49,008 nucleotides of DNA. Source: CAVVVS01 sp963751355 (GTDB lineage: Bacteria; Bacteroidota; Ignavibacteria; Ignavibacteriales; Ignavibacteriaceae). The notes beneath the pieces were generated by a model, which ran no database searches, was not told the origin of the DNA, and saw only the letters and a list, made by a program, of their open reading frames with translations. This document shows positions 36,848-45,430 of the stretch, piece by piece. Made by a program: the position numbers and the translations under genes. Numbering within the stretch: the first letter of the stretch is position 1; every line of letters starts with the position of its first letter. The stretch spans positions 1-49,008 of the forward strand of contig CAVVVS010000066.1 in NCBI GenBank assembly GCA_963751355.1, read 5' to 3'.

Positions 36848-36876
36848 AAAGTACATCTAAAAATTTTATTTGTCAA
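36848..36876 (-). promoter_or_regulatory. Promoter of the thr operon
   Basis: On the minus strand TTGACA (36871-36876), a 17-base spacer and TACTTT followed by TG (36848-36853). The leader ATG is about 21 bases after the -10 box. Confidence 0.75.
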
Positions 36877-37323
36877 CTTAATTTGGCACAACATGGGAAA
36901 AATATTTGTCTCTCTGCATAATAATAGATCAATAGAAATTTGCCCGGTAGCTTGATAAAATTAATTATTAGTACTCCTAATTAATACAATTTATCTTTGG
37001 CAAAAACGCATTTAATTTAATAATATTGCTAAGATTAGGCTTTTATTAAAAAAAAATGTCATGTAGAATAATTCTGAAGTGATGTAATTCTGCATTCAAG
37101 AAGATAAAATTAAACTAATTAAACGGCGTTTAAGCATAATTTAATAATGAGAGTGTTAACAAGTTTAATCCTTTTATTAGTATTATAGTTACACGGTTAA
37201 AAAATCCCTTTCAGATTAATTAGAATAAATATTCATCAATTAATTCGGAGAGAGTGAATACTAAATATATTGTGTCGGGGACGATACCGATTAAATTATT
37301 TGCAAATAATCTTAATAAAAGAC

Positions 37324-37352
37324 TTGACAAAAGAAAACACTTGGTTTATATT
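37324..37352 (+). promoter_or_regulatory. Promoter of the ilv-leu operon
   Basis: TTGACA at 37324-37329, a 17-base spacer and TATATT at 37347-37352. The first leader ATG is at 37375, about 16 bases after the predicted start. The region between this and the divergent thr promoter (36877-37323) holds no supported gene. Confidence 0.7.
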
Positions 37353-37374
37353 CGTAACTAAAGATATTAAACAA

Positions 37375-37554
37375 ATGGAAATGATTAACAGAGCGACACA
37401 TAATACAACATTAAATTTGAAAGCCGTAAGATATGATTCTAACGGTCGTCGCTATGTTGTGAATATTCCGGTAGAAATCCTTCCTTTAAATACTTTCTTA
37501 CTAGGGATTACACTTATTATTAGCCTAATACTAGGTATTATTATTCTAGGCTGA
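37375..37554 (+). CDS. ilv-leu leader peptide 1 (Ile/Leu/Val-rich C-terminus)
   Basis: The 59-residue ORF starts with ATG at 37375, just after a good promoter. A longer frame from TTG at 37270 would overlap that promoter. The first half is polar (MEMINRATHNTTLNLKAVRY); the end reads VEILPLNTFLLGITLIISLI then LGIIILG. Five of its Leu codons near the end are CTA, a codon rarer than TTA or CTT in neighbouring genes. The stop lies within a hairpin arm (AGCCTA/TAGGCT). A ten-base stem follows at 37562-37617. These are marks of an attenuation leader. It could alternatively be a small single-span membrane protein, since the tail is hydrophobic. Confidence 0.6.
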   Translation: MEMINRATHNTTLNLKAVRYDSNGRRYVVNIPVEILPLNTFLLGITLIISLILGIIILG

Positions 37555-37623
37555 TAATATCGGTCAATCCCACAATCAAAAATTAACAATAAATAAAAAT
37601 AAGATTCGGGATTGACCAAATCC
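37504..37623 (+). promoter_or_regulatory. Mutually exclusive RNA stems at the end of ilv leader 1
   Basis: GGTCAATCCC (37562-37571) pairs perfectly with GGGATTGACC (37608-37617). The same AATCCC can instead pair with GGGATT (37504-37509) inside the leader codons. The downstream GGATT can also pair with AATCC at 37619-37623. This 1:2, 2:3, 3:4 geometry is that of attenuators, but no T-run follows, so the final off-switch is not evident here. Confidence 0.5.
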
Positions 37624-37640
37624 AGATTTGATTATATTTA
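37612..37640 (+). promoter_or_regulatory. Candidate second promoter before ilv leader 2
   Basis: TTGACC (37612-37617), 17 bases and TATTTA (37635-37640) lie just before leader ORF 2. The -35 box is also the 3' arm of the preceding hairpin, so it may be coincidental. Confidence 0.35.
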
Positions 37641-37673
37641 AAGGTTAATTAATTTCAGACTTTCGAGGCATTA

Positions 37674-37868
37674 GTGAGATTTAACATTCAAAATATCGTC
37701 TATAATTATACTTCCAAAAGAAGTGGTATAGTACGTGCAAACCTCACCAAAAGTGTTGTGACCTTAGTACAACATCTCATCATACGCTTCAACCAAATTA
37801 TTCAAATAATACAAATTGACAGGATAATTATTCGAAACCTACGGTGGCTAATAATTCTTAGCATCTAG
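37674..37868 (+). CDS. ilv-leu leader peptide 2 (very Ile-rich)
   Basis: The 64-residue ORF starts with GTG at 37674 and ends at TAG 37866-37868. The C-terminal half reads HLIIRFNQIIQIIQIDRIII then RNLRWLIILSI, with isoleucine at almost every second position. Val and Leu clusters (SVVTLV) precede it. Isoleucine is an end product of the operon behind it. The stop codon falls inside overlapping RNA stems. No family match comes to mind, and the composition argues for a regulatory leader rather than a stable protein. The real start may be further inside the frame. Confidence 0.55.
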   Translation: MRFNIQNIVYNYTSKRSGIVRANLTKSVVTLVQHLIIRFNQIIQIIQIDRIIIRNLRWLIILSI

Positions 37869-37951
37869 GTTTAAGATATTTACCTTTCTCAACAGTATGT
37901 ATCTTAAGCTTAGATGCATAGCTTGATATATTTAAGCTTTTCAAACTGTTG
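37835..37951 (+). promoter_or_regulatory. Overlapping stem set at the end of ilv leader 2
   Basis: Three perfect 7-base pairings can form: AAACCTA (37835-37841) with TAGGTTT (37866-37872), GCATCTA (37861-37867) with TAGATGC (37911-37917), and CAACAGT (37890-37896) with ACTGTTG (37945-37951). The first two share bases and exclude each other. A stalled or terminating ribosome at the leader stop would choose between them. No clear T-run follows, so control could be translational or by a weak terminator. Confidence 0.5.
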
Positions 37952-38048
37952 GGAAATTATATAATTATTATGTACGAAGCGGGTTCAAAAATATTATAGT
38001 TTTTAGAATTTAAAATTGTGAAATAAGAATATAAGAAAGGATCAAAGA

Positions 38049-39767
38049 ATGAGAACCTCTAAACAAATGTTGTCGGGGGCGGATATATTTTTTGAATGCT
38101 TAAAACGTGAAAAAGTTGAGGTTATCTTTGGATATCCGGGCGGTGCAGTTTTGAAGCTTTATGAAAAATTGTATGATGTAGATTACCTTAAACACATACT
38201 TGTAAGACACGAACAGGGTGCTACGCATATGGCTGAAGGATATGCCAAAGCTTCAGGTAAAACCGGTGTTGTACTTGTTACCTCCGGACCGGGAGCCACT
38301 AATACTGTTACCGGTATTGCCGATGCATATATGGATTCCGTTCCCATAGTTGTTTTTACGGGTCAGGTGCCGACAGCATTAATAGGAAATGATGCATTCC
38401 AGGAAGCTGATATTGTGGGTATAACAAGACCGATTACAAAACACAATTTTTTGGTTAGAGATGTACGCGAACTTGCTTCCACGATTCGAAAAGCGTTTTA
38501 TATTGCATCTACCGGGAGACCAGGACCCGTTCTTGTTGATTTACCTAAAGATGTAATAAATGCTGTTTGTGAGTTTGAATATTCTGATAAAATTGAATTA
38601 AGAGGATATCGACCGAACTTTTTAGGTCATCAAAATCAAATAAAAAAAGCCGCTGAAATGATTAAGCAGGCAAAGAAACCGCTATTGTATGTCGGCGGCG
38701 GCGTAATCATGTCAGGCGGTCATAGAGAATTAAGATTATTTGCAAAAGAAAATAATCTTCCTGTAACAATGACACTGCAAGGATTGGGAGCCTTTCCCAT
38801 GACAGATCCTCAATCATTAGGAATGCTTGGCATGCACGGTACTTATTGGGCAAATCAAGCAGTTAATAATTGCGATCTGCTTGTTTCACTCGGTGCGAGG
38901 TTTGATGACCGTGTTACGGGTAAAGTAGAGGCTTTTGCATCAAATGCTTACAAAATTCATGTTGATATCGATCCAACTTGTATCGATAAAAATGTTATAG
39001 TTGATCTGCCGATTGTCGGTGATGTAAAACATGTCCTAGCGGAATTAGCTTCCGAGATGAATAGCCCTTTGCCGATTGACGATTGGTGGGCACAGATAGA
39101 TTCGTGGAGGGCAGAATGTCCTCTTGAATATGAACAAAACGACGGAAAACTTCGGTCGCAATATATTATAGAACAAGTATCAGATAAAACAAAAGGAGAA
39201 GCAGTAGTAGTAAGTGATGTAGGACAGCACCAAATGTGGGTTGCTCAATATTATAAATTTAATCATACTCGTTCGCATTTAACAAGCGGCGGGCTTGGTA
39301 CAATGGGGTTCTCGCTTCCCGCTTCTATTGGTGCGGCATTTGCGGTTAAGGACAGACCTATTATTTCAATTAGCGGCGACGGCGGATTCCAGATGAATAT
39401 TCAGGAATTAATAACTGCCGCTTATTATAAACTGCCTGTTAAGTTTATCATATTAAATAATAGCTTTCTTGGAATGGTAAGGCAATGGCAGGAATTATTC
39501 CATGCCGAGAAATTCAGTTTTACAGATTTGTCAGAGAGTAATCCTGACTTCAAAAAAGTTGGAGAAGCCTTTGGATTGAAATCATTTTCCACAGATAATC
39601 CTAATGAAGTAGGAGGTATATTAAAAGAAGCCTTTGATTATAATGAAGGGCCGGTTTTGATGGAATTTAAAGTGGTAAAAGAAGACATGGTATTCCCGAT
39701 AATTCCTTCAGGTGCTACTATCAAAGAAATGATGACAAAACGTCTTGATCCCAAGGAGATGATATGA
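38049..39767 (+). CDS. ilvB: Acetolactate synthase large subunit
   Basis: This 572-residue ThDP enzyme joins two pyruvates (or pyruvate and 2-oxobutyrate). Marks are VRHEQGATHMAEGYAKASGK (catalytic Glu), LVTSGPGATNTVTG, GGLGTMGFSLPASIGAA and the ThDP motif GDGGFQMNIQEL ... ILNNSFLGMVRQWQE. The C-terminal segment MVFPIIPSGA is typical. GAAAGGA precedes the ATG. It is the first structural gene of an eight-gene unit, and its stop overlaps the ilvN start in ATGA. Confidence 0.96.
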   Translation: MRTSKQMLSGADIFFECLKREKVEVIFGYPGGAVLKLYEKLYDVDYLKHILVRHEQGATHMAEGYAKASGKTGVVLVTSGPGATNTVTGIADAYMDSVPIVVFTGQVPTALIGNDAFQEADIVGITRPITKHNFLVRDVRELASTIRKAFYIASTGRPGPVLVDLPKDVINAVCEFEYSDKIELRGYRPNFLGHQNQIKKAAEMIKQAKKPLLYVGGGVIMSGGHRELRLFAKENNLPVTMTLQGLGAFPMTDPQSLGMLGMHGTYWANQAVNNCDLLVSLGARFDDRVTGKVEAFASNAYKIHVDIDPTCIDKNVIVDLPIVGDVKHVLAELASEMNSPLPIDDWWAQIDSWRAECPLEYEQNDGKLRSQYIIEQVSDKTKGEAVVVSDVGQHQMWVAQYYKFNHTRSHLTSGGLGTMGFSLPASIGAAFAVKDRPIISISGDGGFQMNIQELITAAYYKLPVKFIILNNSFLGMVRQWQELFHAEKFSFTDLSESNPDFKKVGEAFGLKSFSTDNPNEVGGILKEAFDYNEGPVLMEFKVVKEDMVFPIIPSGATIKEMMTKRLDPKEMI

Positions 39768-40294
39768 GCATAAAAAAACACACCATTTCAGTTCTAGTTG
39801 AAAATCGTTTTGGTGCCTTCAACCGGGTAGCAACTATGTTCAGCGGGAAAGGGTTTAACATCCACAGTATATCAATCGGAGAAACCGAAACTCCGGAAGT
39901 TTCCCGGATGACTATTGTAACAGCCGGCGATGAAAAAATAATAGAGCAGGTTGTAAAGCAATTAAACCGCTTGATTGATACAATTAAGGTTGTTGATTTT
40001 ACGGACCAATATAGAGTTGAAAGAGAACTTGCTCTTATTATGGTTTATTATCAAAAAGGTAACCGGATGGAGATTACTAATATCTGTGAAATTTTCAGAG
40101 GAAATATTGTGGATATAAATAATAAAACATTAACACTTGAAATAACCGGTCCGCCCGATAAAATTGATGCCGTGGTAAATGTATTGGAACCTTACGGAAT
40201 TAAAGAAATGGCTCGGTCGGGTACGGTTGCCCTTAAGCGGGGTGAACAATTGAAACCGGATAAACTCGACAAAAAAGAACTTCAAATAATGTAA
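39764..40294 (+). CDS. ilvN: Acetolactate synthase regulatory subunit
   Basis: The 176-residue protein has an N-terminal ACT domain (KHTISVLVENRFGAFNRVAT ... GFNIHSISIGETETPEVSRM) that binds valine for feedback, and a C-terminal ALS_ss domain (ALIMVYYQKGNRMEI ... RSGTVALKRGE). The start overlaps the ilvB stop, as expected for subunits made in equal amounts. It is often named ilvH in other genomes. Confidence 0.94.
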   Translation: MSIKKHTISVLVENRFGAFNRVATMFSGKGFNIHSISIGETETPEVSRMTIVTAGDEKIIEQVVKQLNRLIDTIKVVDFTDQYRVERELALIMVYYQKGNRMEITNICEIFRGNIVDINNKTLTLEITGPPDKIDAVVNVLEPYGIKEMARSGTVALKRGEQLKPDKLDKKELQIM

Positions 40295-40313
40295 AAAATT
40301 AAGAGGAAATTAA

Positions 40314-41330
40314 ATGAAAGTATATTATGATAATGATGCCTCACTAGATTTGCTATCAGGCAAAAATATAGCTGTCCTGGGATTCGGAAGCCAGGGACAT
40401 GCGCATGCATTAAATTTAAAAGAGAGCGGATGTAACGTTTCTGTGGGACTTCGAACCGGAAGTGCCCGCTGGTCAAAAGCTGAAGCTACAGGACTTGCGG
40501 TAAAAACGATTCCCGATGCAGTTGCGTGGGCAGACGTAATAATGGTCCTACTGCCCGATCAAAATCAAAAAGCGGTTTATGATAAGGATATTGCTCCGAA
40601 TCTTAAATCTGGAAATACGCTGGCATTTGCACATGGATTCAATATTCATTATAAGCAAATTGTTCCTCCGGAGGATGTTAACGTAATGATGATTGCTCCT
40701 AAAAGTCCCGGACATCTCGTCAGAAGAACTTACCTTGAAGGCGCGGGTGTCCCTTGTTTAATCGCCGTGCATCAGAACCCCAGCGGTAAAACTAAAGATT
40801 TAGCCTTAGCATGGGCAAAAGGAATCGGCGGAACCAAAGCAGGCGTAATTGAAACTAACTTTAAATACGAAACGGAAACAGATCTCTTCGGTGAACAGGC
40901 GGTCCTTTGCGGTGGTTCAGCAGAATTAATAAAAGCCGGATTCGAGACTTTAGTCAATGCTGGTTATCCTCCTGAACTAGCATACTTCGAATGTATGCAC
41001 GAAATGAAATTGATTGTCGACCTTTATTATGAAGGAGGTTTGACAAGAATGAATTATTCTGTAAGCGATACTGCAGAATACGGAGGAATGACACGCGGCA
41101 GCCGCCTAATTACTCAGGAAACAAGAAACGAAATGAAAAAGATTCTCGGTGAAATTCAAAACGGTCAGTTTGCCAAGGAATGGCTGGACGAGTACAATTC
41201 CGGTCAGCCGTTGATGGACAAATTGAGAAAAGAAAATTCAGATCATCCTATTGAAAAAGTCGGTTCAAAACTTAGAGAAATGATGAGTTGGTTGTTTAAG
41301 AAAAATAAAAAGGAAGAGGTAGGTGTATGA
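40314..41330 (+). CDS. ilvC: Ketol-acid reductoisomerase (class I)
   Basis: This 338-residue enzyme isomerises and reduces acetolactate. The NADPH loop is VLGFGSQGHAHALNL with GLRTGSARWSKAEA, whose Arg and Ser contact the phosphate. The catalytic acidic residues are in ETDLFGEQAVLCGG and the C-terminal knotted domain with YECMHEMKL-like YFECMHEMKLIVDLYYEGG. The size is class I. The stop overlaps the leuB start in ATGA. Confidence 0.96.
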   Translation: MKVYYDNDASLDLLSGKNIAVLGFGSQGHAHALNLKESGCNVSVGLRTGSARWSKAEATGLAVKTIPDAVAWADVIMVLLPDQNQKAVYDKDIAPNLKSGNTLAFAHGFNIHYKQIVPPEDVNVMMIAPKSPGHLVRRTYLEGAGVPCLIAVHQNPSGKTKDLALAWAKGIGGTKAGVIETNFKYETETDLFGEQAVLCGGSAELIKAGFETLVNAGYPPELAYFECMHEMKLIVDLYYEGGLTRMNYSVSDTAEYGGMTRGSRLITQETRNEMKKILGEIQNGQFAKEWLDEYNSGQPLMDKLRKENSDHPIEKVGSKLREMMSWLFKKNKKEEVGV

Positions 41331-42424
41331 ATCTGAAGATAACACTTCTCCCGGGTGACGGAATAGGTACCGAGGTTGTCGAGTCTGCGGTAGAAGTTAT
41401 GAAAGCAGCGGCAGAAAAATTCGATGCAACACTATCATTGAGTTCGTACCTTATTGGGGGAAGTTCATACGATAAGTACGGAACCCCGCTGACCGATGAA
41501 ACTTTAAGTGCGTGTTACGATTCGGATGCTGTTATTCTTGGCGCGGTCGGCGGTCCGAAGTGGGAAGATTTACCACACAATCAAAAACCCGAAGCGGCAC
41601 TTTTAAAGTTAAGAAAAGCATTAGGATTGTATACCAACATAAGACCGGCGAAAGTTTACAAGGCGCTTCTCTCGGCTTCAACATTAAAGCCCGAAGTTCT
41701 AGACGGAACCGATTTTGTAATATTACGTGAATTAACTGGAGATGTGTACTTCGGCGAACCACGCGGATATGATGAGGAAAAAGGCTGGAACACAATGATC
41801 TATACGCGGGCAGAAGTTGAAAGAATAGCTCGATTTGCTTTTGAAATTGCAAAAAAACGGGACAAGAGAGTCACTTCTGTTGATAAGGCAAACGTACTGG
41901 ATTGCTCACAGTTTTGGAGAAAAGTTGTTCACGAAGTACATAAAGATTATCCTGAAATCACTCTAAATGATATGTACGTGGACAATGCTGCTATGCAGAT
42001 TGTAAGAAATCCAAAACAATTCGATGTTCTATTAACTCAAAATATGTTCGGTGATATTCTAAGCGATATAGCTGCCATGATTACGGGAAGTTTAGGAATG
42101 CTTCCGTCAGCCAGTATAGGTGAAAATTATTCATTATATGAGCCGGTGCACGGCAGTGCTCCTGATATTGCCGGGCAGGGAAAAGCGAATCCGCTGGCAA
42201 CAATTTCATCCGTTGCTATGATGTTTAATCATACATTCCAGATGAATAAAGCAACTGAATTAATTGAAGCTGCAATCAGCAAAACTCTGGAACAAGGATA
42301 TCGTACTGCAGATATCTTTTCTCCTGATTCTATCCTGGTATCGACCGGGAAGATGACTGAAGTGGTAATTGAAAATTTCAATAAAATTTATGATGATCAG
42401 GCATTAGGAGTGTTTACACTCTAA
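41327..42424 (+). CDS. leuB: 3-Isopropylmalate dehydrogenase
   Basis: The 365-residue NAD enzyme oxidatively decarboxylates 3-isopropylmalate. Marks are LPGDGIGTEVV, LRKALGLYTNIRPAKV, RELTGDVYFGEPRG, DKANVLDCSQFWRKVV and the metal-binding NMFGDILSDIAAMITGSLGM, then EPVHGSAPDIAGQGKANP. The same enzyme family also acts on citramalate-derived 3-methylmalate. That is relevant because cimA is in the same unit. Confidence 0.95.
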   Translation: MNLKITLLPGDGIGTEVVESAVEVMKAAAEKFDATLSLSSYLIGGSSYDKYGTPLTDETLSACYDSDAVILGAVGGPKWEDLPHNQKPEAALLKLRKALGLYTNIRPAKVYKALLSASTLKPEVLDGTDFVILRELTGDVYFGEPRGYDEEKGWNTMIYTRAEVERIARFAFEIAKKRDKRVTSVDKANVLDCSQFWRKVVHEVHKDYPEITLNDMYVDNAAMQIVRNPKQFDVLLTQNMFGDILSDIAAMITGSLGMLPSASIGENYSLYEPVHGSAPDIAGQGKANPLATISSVAMMFNHTFQMNKATELIEAAISKTLEQGYRTADIFSPDSILVSTGKMTEVVIENFNKIYDDQALGVFTL

Positions 42425-42479
42425 TAAAAAAATATTTCGGTATAAAACTTAAAATTAAATTGTTGTAAGAGGTATTGAA

Positions 42480-44078
42480 GTGAATAATAGAGTATTAATA
42501 TTCGACACAACGTTAAGAGACGGCGAACAGTCTCCAGGAGCATCTTTAAACGTATTTGAAAAACTGGAAATTGCCAAGCAGTTAGAGAAACTTCGTGTCG
42601 ACATAATTGAAGCAGGGTTCCCTGTTTCATCACCGGCACAATTTGAAGCCGTTCAAAGAATTTCCGGCGAAGTCAAATATTCGGTGATAGCGGGATTAGC
42701 AAGAGCAAAAGAAATAGATATTAAATCGGCTTATGATGCTCTTAAAAACGCAAAGAAATTTAGAATCCATACATTTATCGGGACATCCGACATCCATATA
42801 ACAGGGAAATTTGGAGATGACAGGTACGGAAAAACTCTATCCGAAAAAAGAATGACGATTCTAAAAATGGCCCAAGATGCTGTTATCTATGCAAAATCAT
42901 TTACTGATGATGTTGAGTTTTCTGCTGAAGATGCCGGAAGAACAGATATAGGTTATTTAGCCGAGGTTATAGAAGCAGCTATTGAATGTGGTGCTACAAC
43001 TGTAAATATTCCGGATACAACTGGCTATACATTTCCTTCTGAATTCGGTGCAAAGATAGCTGAATTACGCAGACGTGTGAAAAATATAAATAAAGCCGTC
43101 ATATCAGTTCACTGTCATGACGATTTGGGACTCGCTGTCGCTAATTCGTTAGCCGGAATCGAAAATGGTGCGCGCCAGGTGGAAGGTACGATAAACGGTA
43201 TTGGTGAAAGAGCCGGAAATGCATCACTTGAAGAAATTATAATGGCGTTGAGAGTTAGAAAAGACATCTCAAAATATTTTACAAAAATTAAAACCGAGGA
43301 AATATATAATACAAGCAAAATGATTTCTTCATTTACCGGTATCATTGTTCAACCCAATAAAGCCATTGTCGGAGAAAATGCGTTTGCCCATGAATCCGGT
43401 ATTCATCAGGACGGAATGTTGAAAAACCGGCAAACTTATGAAATATTAACACCTGAAAGTGTCGGCGTTCAAAAAACCAAAATTGTTTTGGGCAGGCATT
43501 CGGGAAGGCATGGTTTGAAATCGAGATTGAAAGAATTAGGATATTCCCTGAACGAAAAAGATTTGCAAAAAGTTTATGAGCATTTCCTTCAACTTGCAGA
43601 TAAGAAGAAAGAAGTGTTTGATGAAGATCTGAGAGTTCTAATGGGCGATCAAGAACATCCTAAAGAAAATGCTTTTTATGAACTTGATTATATAAATGTG
43701 AATATGGGAACTAATTCCATCCCAACGGCTACGGTTAGAATTAAAACCAGGGAAGGCGCATTGCACGAGTCGGCTACAGGGGATGGTGCGGTAGATGCAT
43801 GCTTTAATGCTATCGAAAGAGTTCTTGAAGTAAAACCGGTTTTGGAATCTTATAATGTCAGATCCGTTACTTCCGGGAGACAGGCAATGGGTGAAGTAAT
43901 AGTGAGGCTCAGAAAGGGCGAGAATTCATTCACCGGAAGGGGTGTTTCAACCGATGTTATTGAAGCAAGCGCTAAAGCATATTTACAAGCTCTAAATCAG
44001 CATGAAATTTTTATAAACAGAGCGAAAGAAGATGATGCTTATAACCATTCATTATCTGATTTATCACAAGCAGTATAA
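42480..44078 (+). CDS. leuA: 2-Isopropylmalate synthase
   Basis: The 532-residue enzyme condenses acetyl-CoA with 2-oxoisovalerate. The catalytic barrel begins FDTTLRDGEQSPGASL and contains VHCHDDLGLAVANSLAGIENGA and NGIGERAGNASLEEI. The metal ligands are the Asp and two His of those motifs. The C-terminal LeuA dimer domain (~380-532) binds leucine for feedback. Start is GTG at 42480, preceded by AAGAGG. It lies 55 bases after leuB. Confidence 0.94.
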   Translation: MNNRVLIFDTTLRDGEQSPGASLNVFEKLEIAKQLEKLRVDIIEAGFPVSSPAQFEAVQRISGEVKYSVIAGLARAKEIDIKSAYDALKNAKKFRIHTFIGTSDIHITGKFGDDRYGKTLSEKRMTILKMAQDAVIYAKSFTDDVEFSAEDAGRTDIGYLAEVIEAAIECGATTVNIPDTTGYTFPSEFGAKIAELRRRVKNINKAVISVHCHDDLGLAVANSLAGIENGARQVEGTINGIGERAGNASLEEIIMALRVRKDISKYFTKIKTEEIYNTSKMISSFTGIIVQPNKAIVGENAFAHESGIHQDGMLKNRQTYEILTPESVGVQKTKIVLGRHSGRHGLKSRLKELGYSLNEKDLQKVYEHFLQLADKKKEVFDEDLRVLMGDQEHPKENAFYELDYINVNMGTNSIPTATVRIKTREGALHESATGDGAVDACFNAIERVLEVKPVLESYNVRSVTSGRQAMGEVIVRLRKGENSFTGRGVSTDVIEASAKAYLQALNQHEIFINRAKEDDAYNHSLSDLSQAV

Positions 44079-44092
44079 AGGAAATTACTTTT

Positions 44093-45388
44093 ATGGGAAT
44101 GACTATAACAGAAAAAATATTGGCTAAATCGGCCGGGAAATCTAGAGTAGAACCCGGTGAAAATATATGGTTAAATGTAGACGTATTAATGACACACGAT
44201 GTTTGCGGTCCGCCTACCATCGGAATCTGGAAACGTGAGTTCGGCGAAAATGCTAAGGTGTGGGATAAGCAAAAATTAGTAATATTTCCCGATCATTATA
44301 TCTTTACGAAAAATCCACAGGCTAACAGGAATGTGGAGATACTCAGGCAGTTTGCAAAAGACTATAATGTGGAAAATTATTATGATGTCGGAACCGAAAG
44401 ATATAAAGGTGTTTGTCACATAGCATTGGCAGAGGAAGGGTATAACGTTCCCGGCACCGTATTATTTGGGACTGATTCACATACGTGTACATCCGGAGCC
44501 TTCGGTATGTTTTCAACGGGAGTCGGTAATACCGATGCAGCTTTCATATTGGGAACCGGAAAAATATGGGAGAAAGTTCCTGAATCAATGAAGTTTACTT
44601 TTACAGGCGAAATGCCCCCTTATTTAACGGCTAAAGATCTTATCCTTCAAGTGTTGGGTGATATTACTACCGACGGAGGCACATATAGAGCTTTAGAGTT
44701 TGCAGGTGAAGGAGTGTATTCTCTTTCCATAGATGAAAGAATGACTCTAACAAACATGGCAATTGAGGCAGGTGCCATGAACGGCATAATTGCCGCCGAT
44801 GAAGTTACGGGAGCATATGTGAAAAAAAGAACCGATAAACCTTTTGAAATATACAACAGCGACCCAGATGCAAAATATGCAGCATCATATAATTATGATT
44901 TATCAAAAATAGAACCATCAGTAGCTAAGCCGCACAGTCCTGATAACCTGGATTCAGTGCGTAATGTTCAGGGCACAACACTTACTAAATGCTATATAGG
45001 TTCTTGTACCGGAGGGAAACTCAGTGATTTTAAAGCTGCTGCCAAAATAATATTTGGCAATAATGTGAAGGTTCCTACTTTTATTGTACCTGCAAGTACT
45101 GCTGTGGCTAAACAGCTTGATGAAGAAACTATTTCGGGTATTTCACTGAAACAAATATTTCAAAATGCGGGTTGTGAAATTGCACAATCTTCATGTGCCG
45201 CATGCTTGGGCGGACCAATGGATACAATAGGTCGTGCCGTTGATGGTGAAACAATTATTTCTACTACCAACAGAAATTTTCCCGGAAGAATGGGCAGTAA
45301 AAAATCGGGTGTTTATTTAGCCTCACCGTTAACCGTGGCTGCTTCGGCTCTGACCGGAACAATCACTGACCCGAGGAACTTTTTATAA
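44093..45388 (+). CDS. leuC: 3-Isopropylmalate dehydratase large subunit
   Basis: The 431-residue aconitase-like subunit holds a [4Fe-4S] cluster on Cys in CYIGSCTGGKLSDF and the pair in SSCAACLGGPMD. Other marks are FGTDSHTCTSGAFGMFSTGVGNTD and the C-terminal NRNFPGRMGSK. It pairs with leuD to isomerise 2-isopropylmalate, and by family knowledge often citramalate too. It is slightly shorter than the ~465-residue enterobacterial form, matching the archaeal/thermophile-type LeuC. Confidence 0.95.
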   Translation: MGMTITEKILAKSAGKSRVEPGENIWLNVDVLMTHDVCGPPTIGIWKREFGENAKVWDKQKLVIFPDHYIFTKNPQANRNVEILRQFAKDYNVENYYDVGTERYKGVCHIALAEEGYNVPGTVLFGTDSHTCTSGAFGMFSTGVGNTDAAFILGTGKIWEKVPESMKFTFTGEMPPYLTAKDLILQVLGDITTDGGTYRALEFAGEGVYSLSIDERMTLTNMAIEAGAMNGIIAADEVTGAYVKKRTDKPFEIYNSDPDAKYAASYNYDLSKIEPSVAKPHSPDNLDSVRNVQGTTLTKCYIGSCTGGKLSDFKAAAKIIFGNNVKVPTFIVPASTAVAKQLDEETISGISLKQIFQNAGCEIAQSSCAACLGGPMDTIGRAVDGETIISTTNRNFPGRMGSKKSGVYLASPLTVAASALTGTITDPRNFL

Positions 45389-45430
45389 TTTTAAAACAGA
45401 AATTGAATTAATATGGAGCTGAGAAATTAA

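Noticed and set aside
37270..37374. Upstream extension of ilv leader 1 from TTG at 37270
   Set aside because: The extension would translate through the TTGACA/TATATT promoter and ends at an ATG that is perfectly placed after the predicted transcript start.
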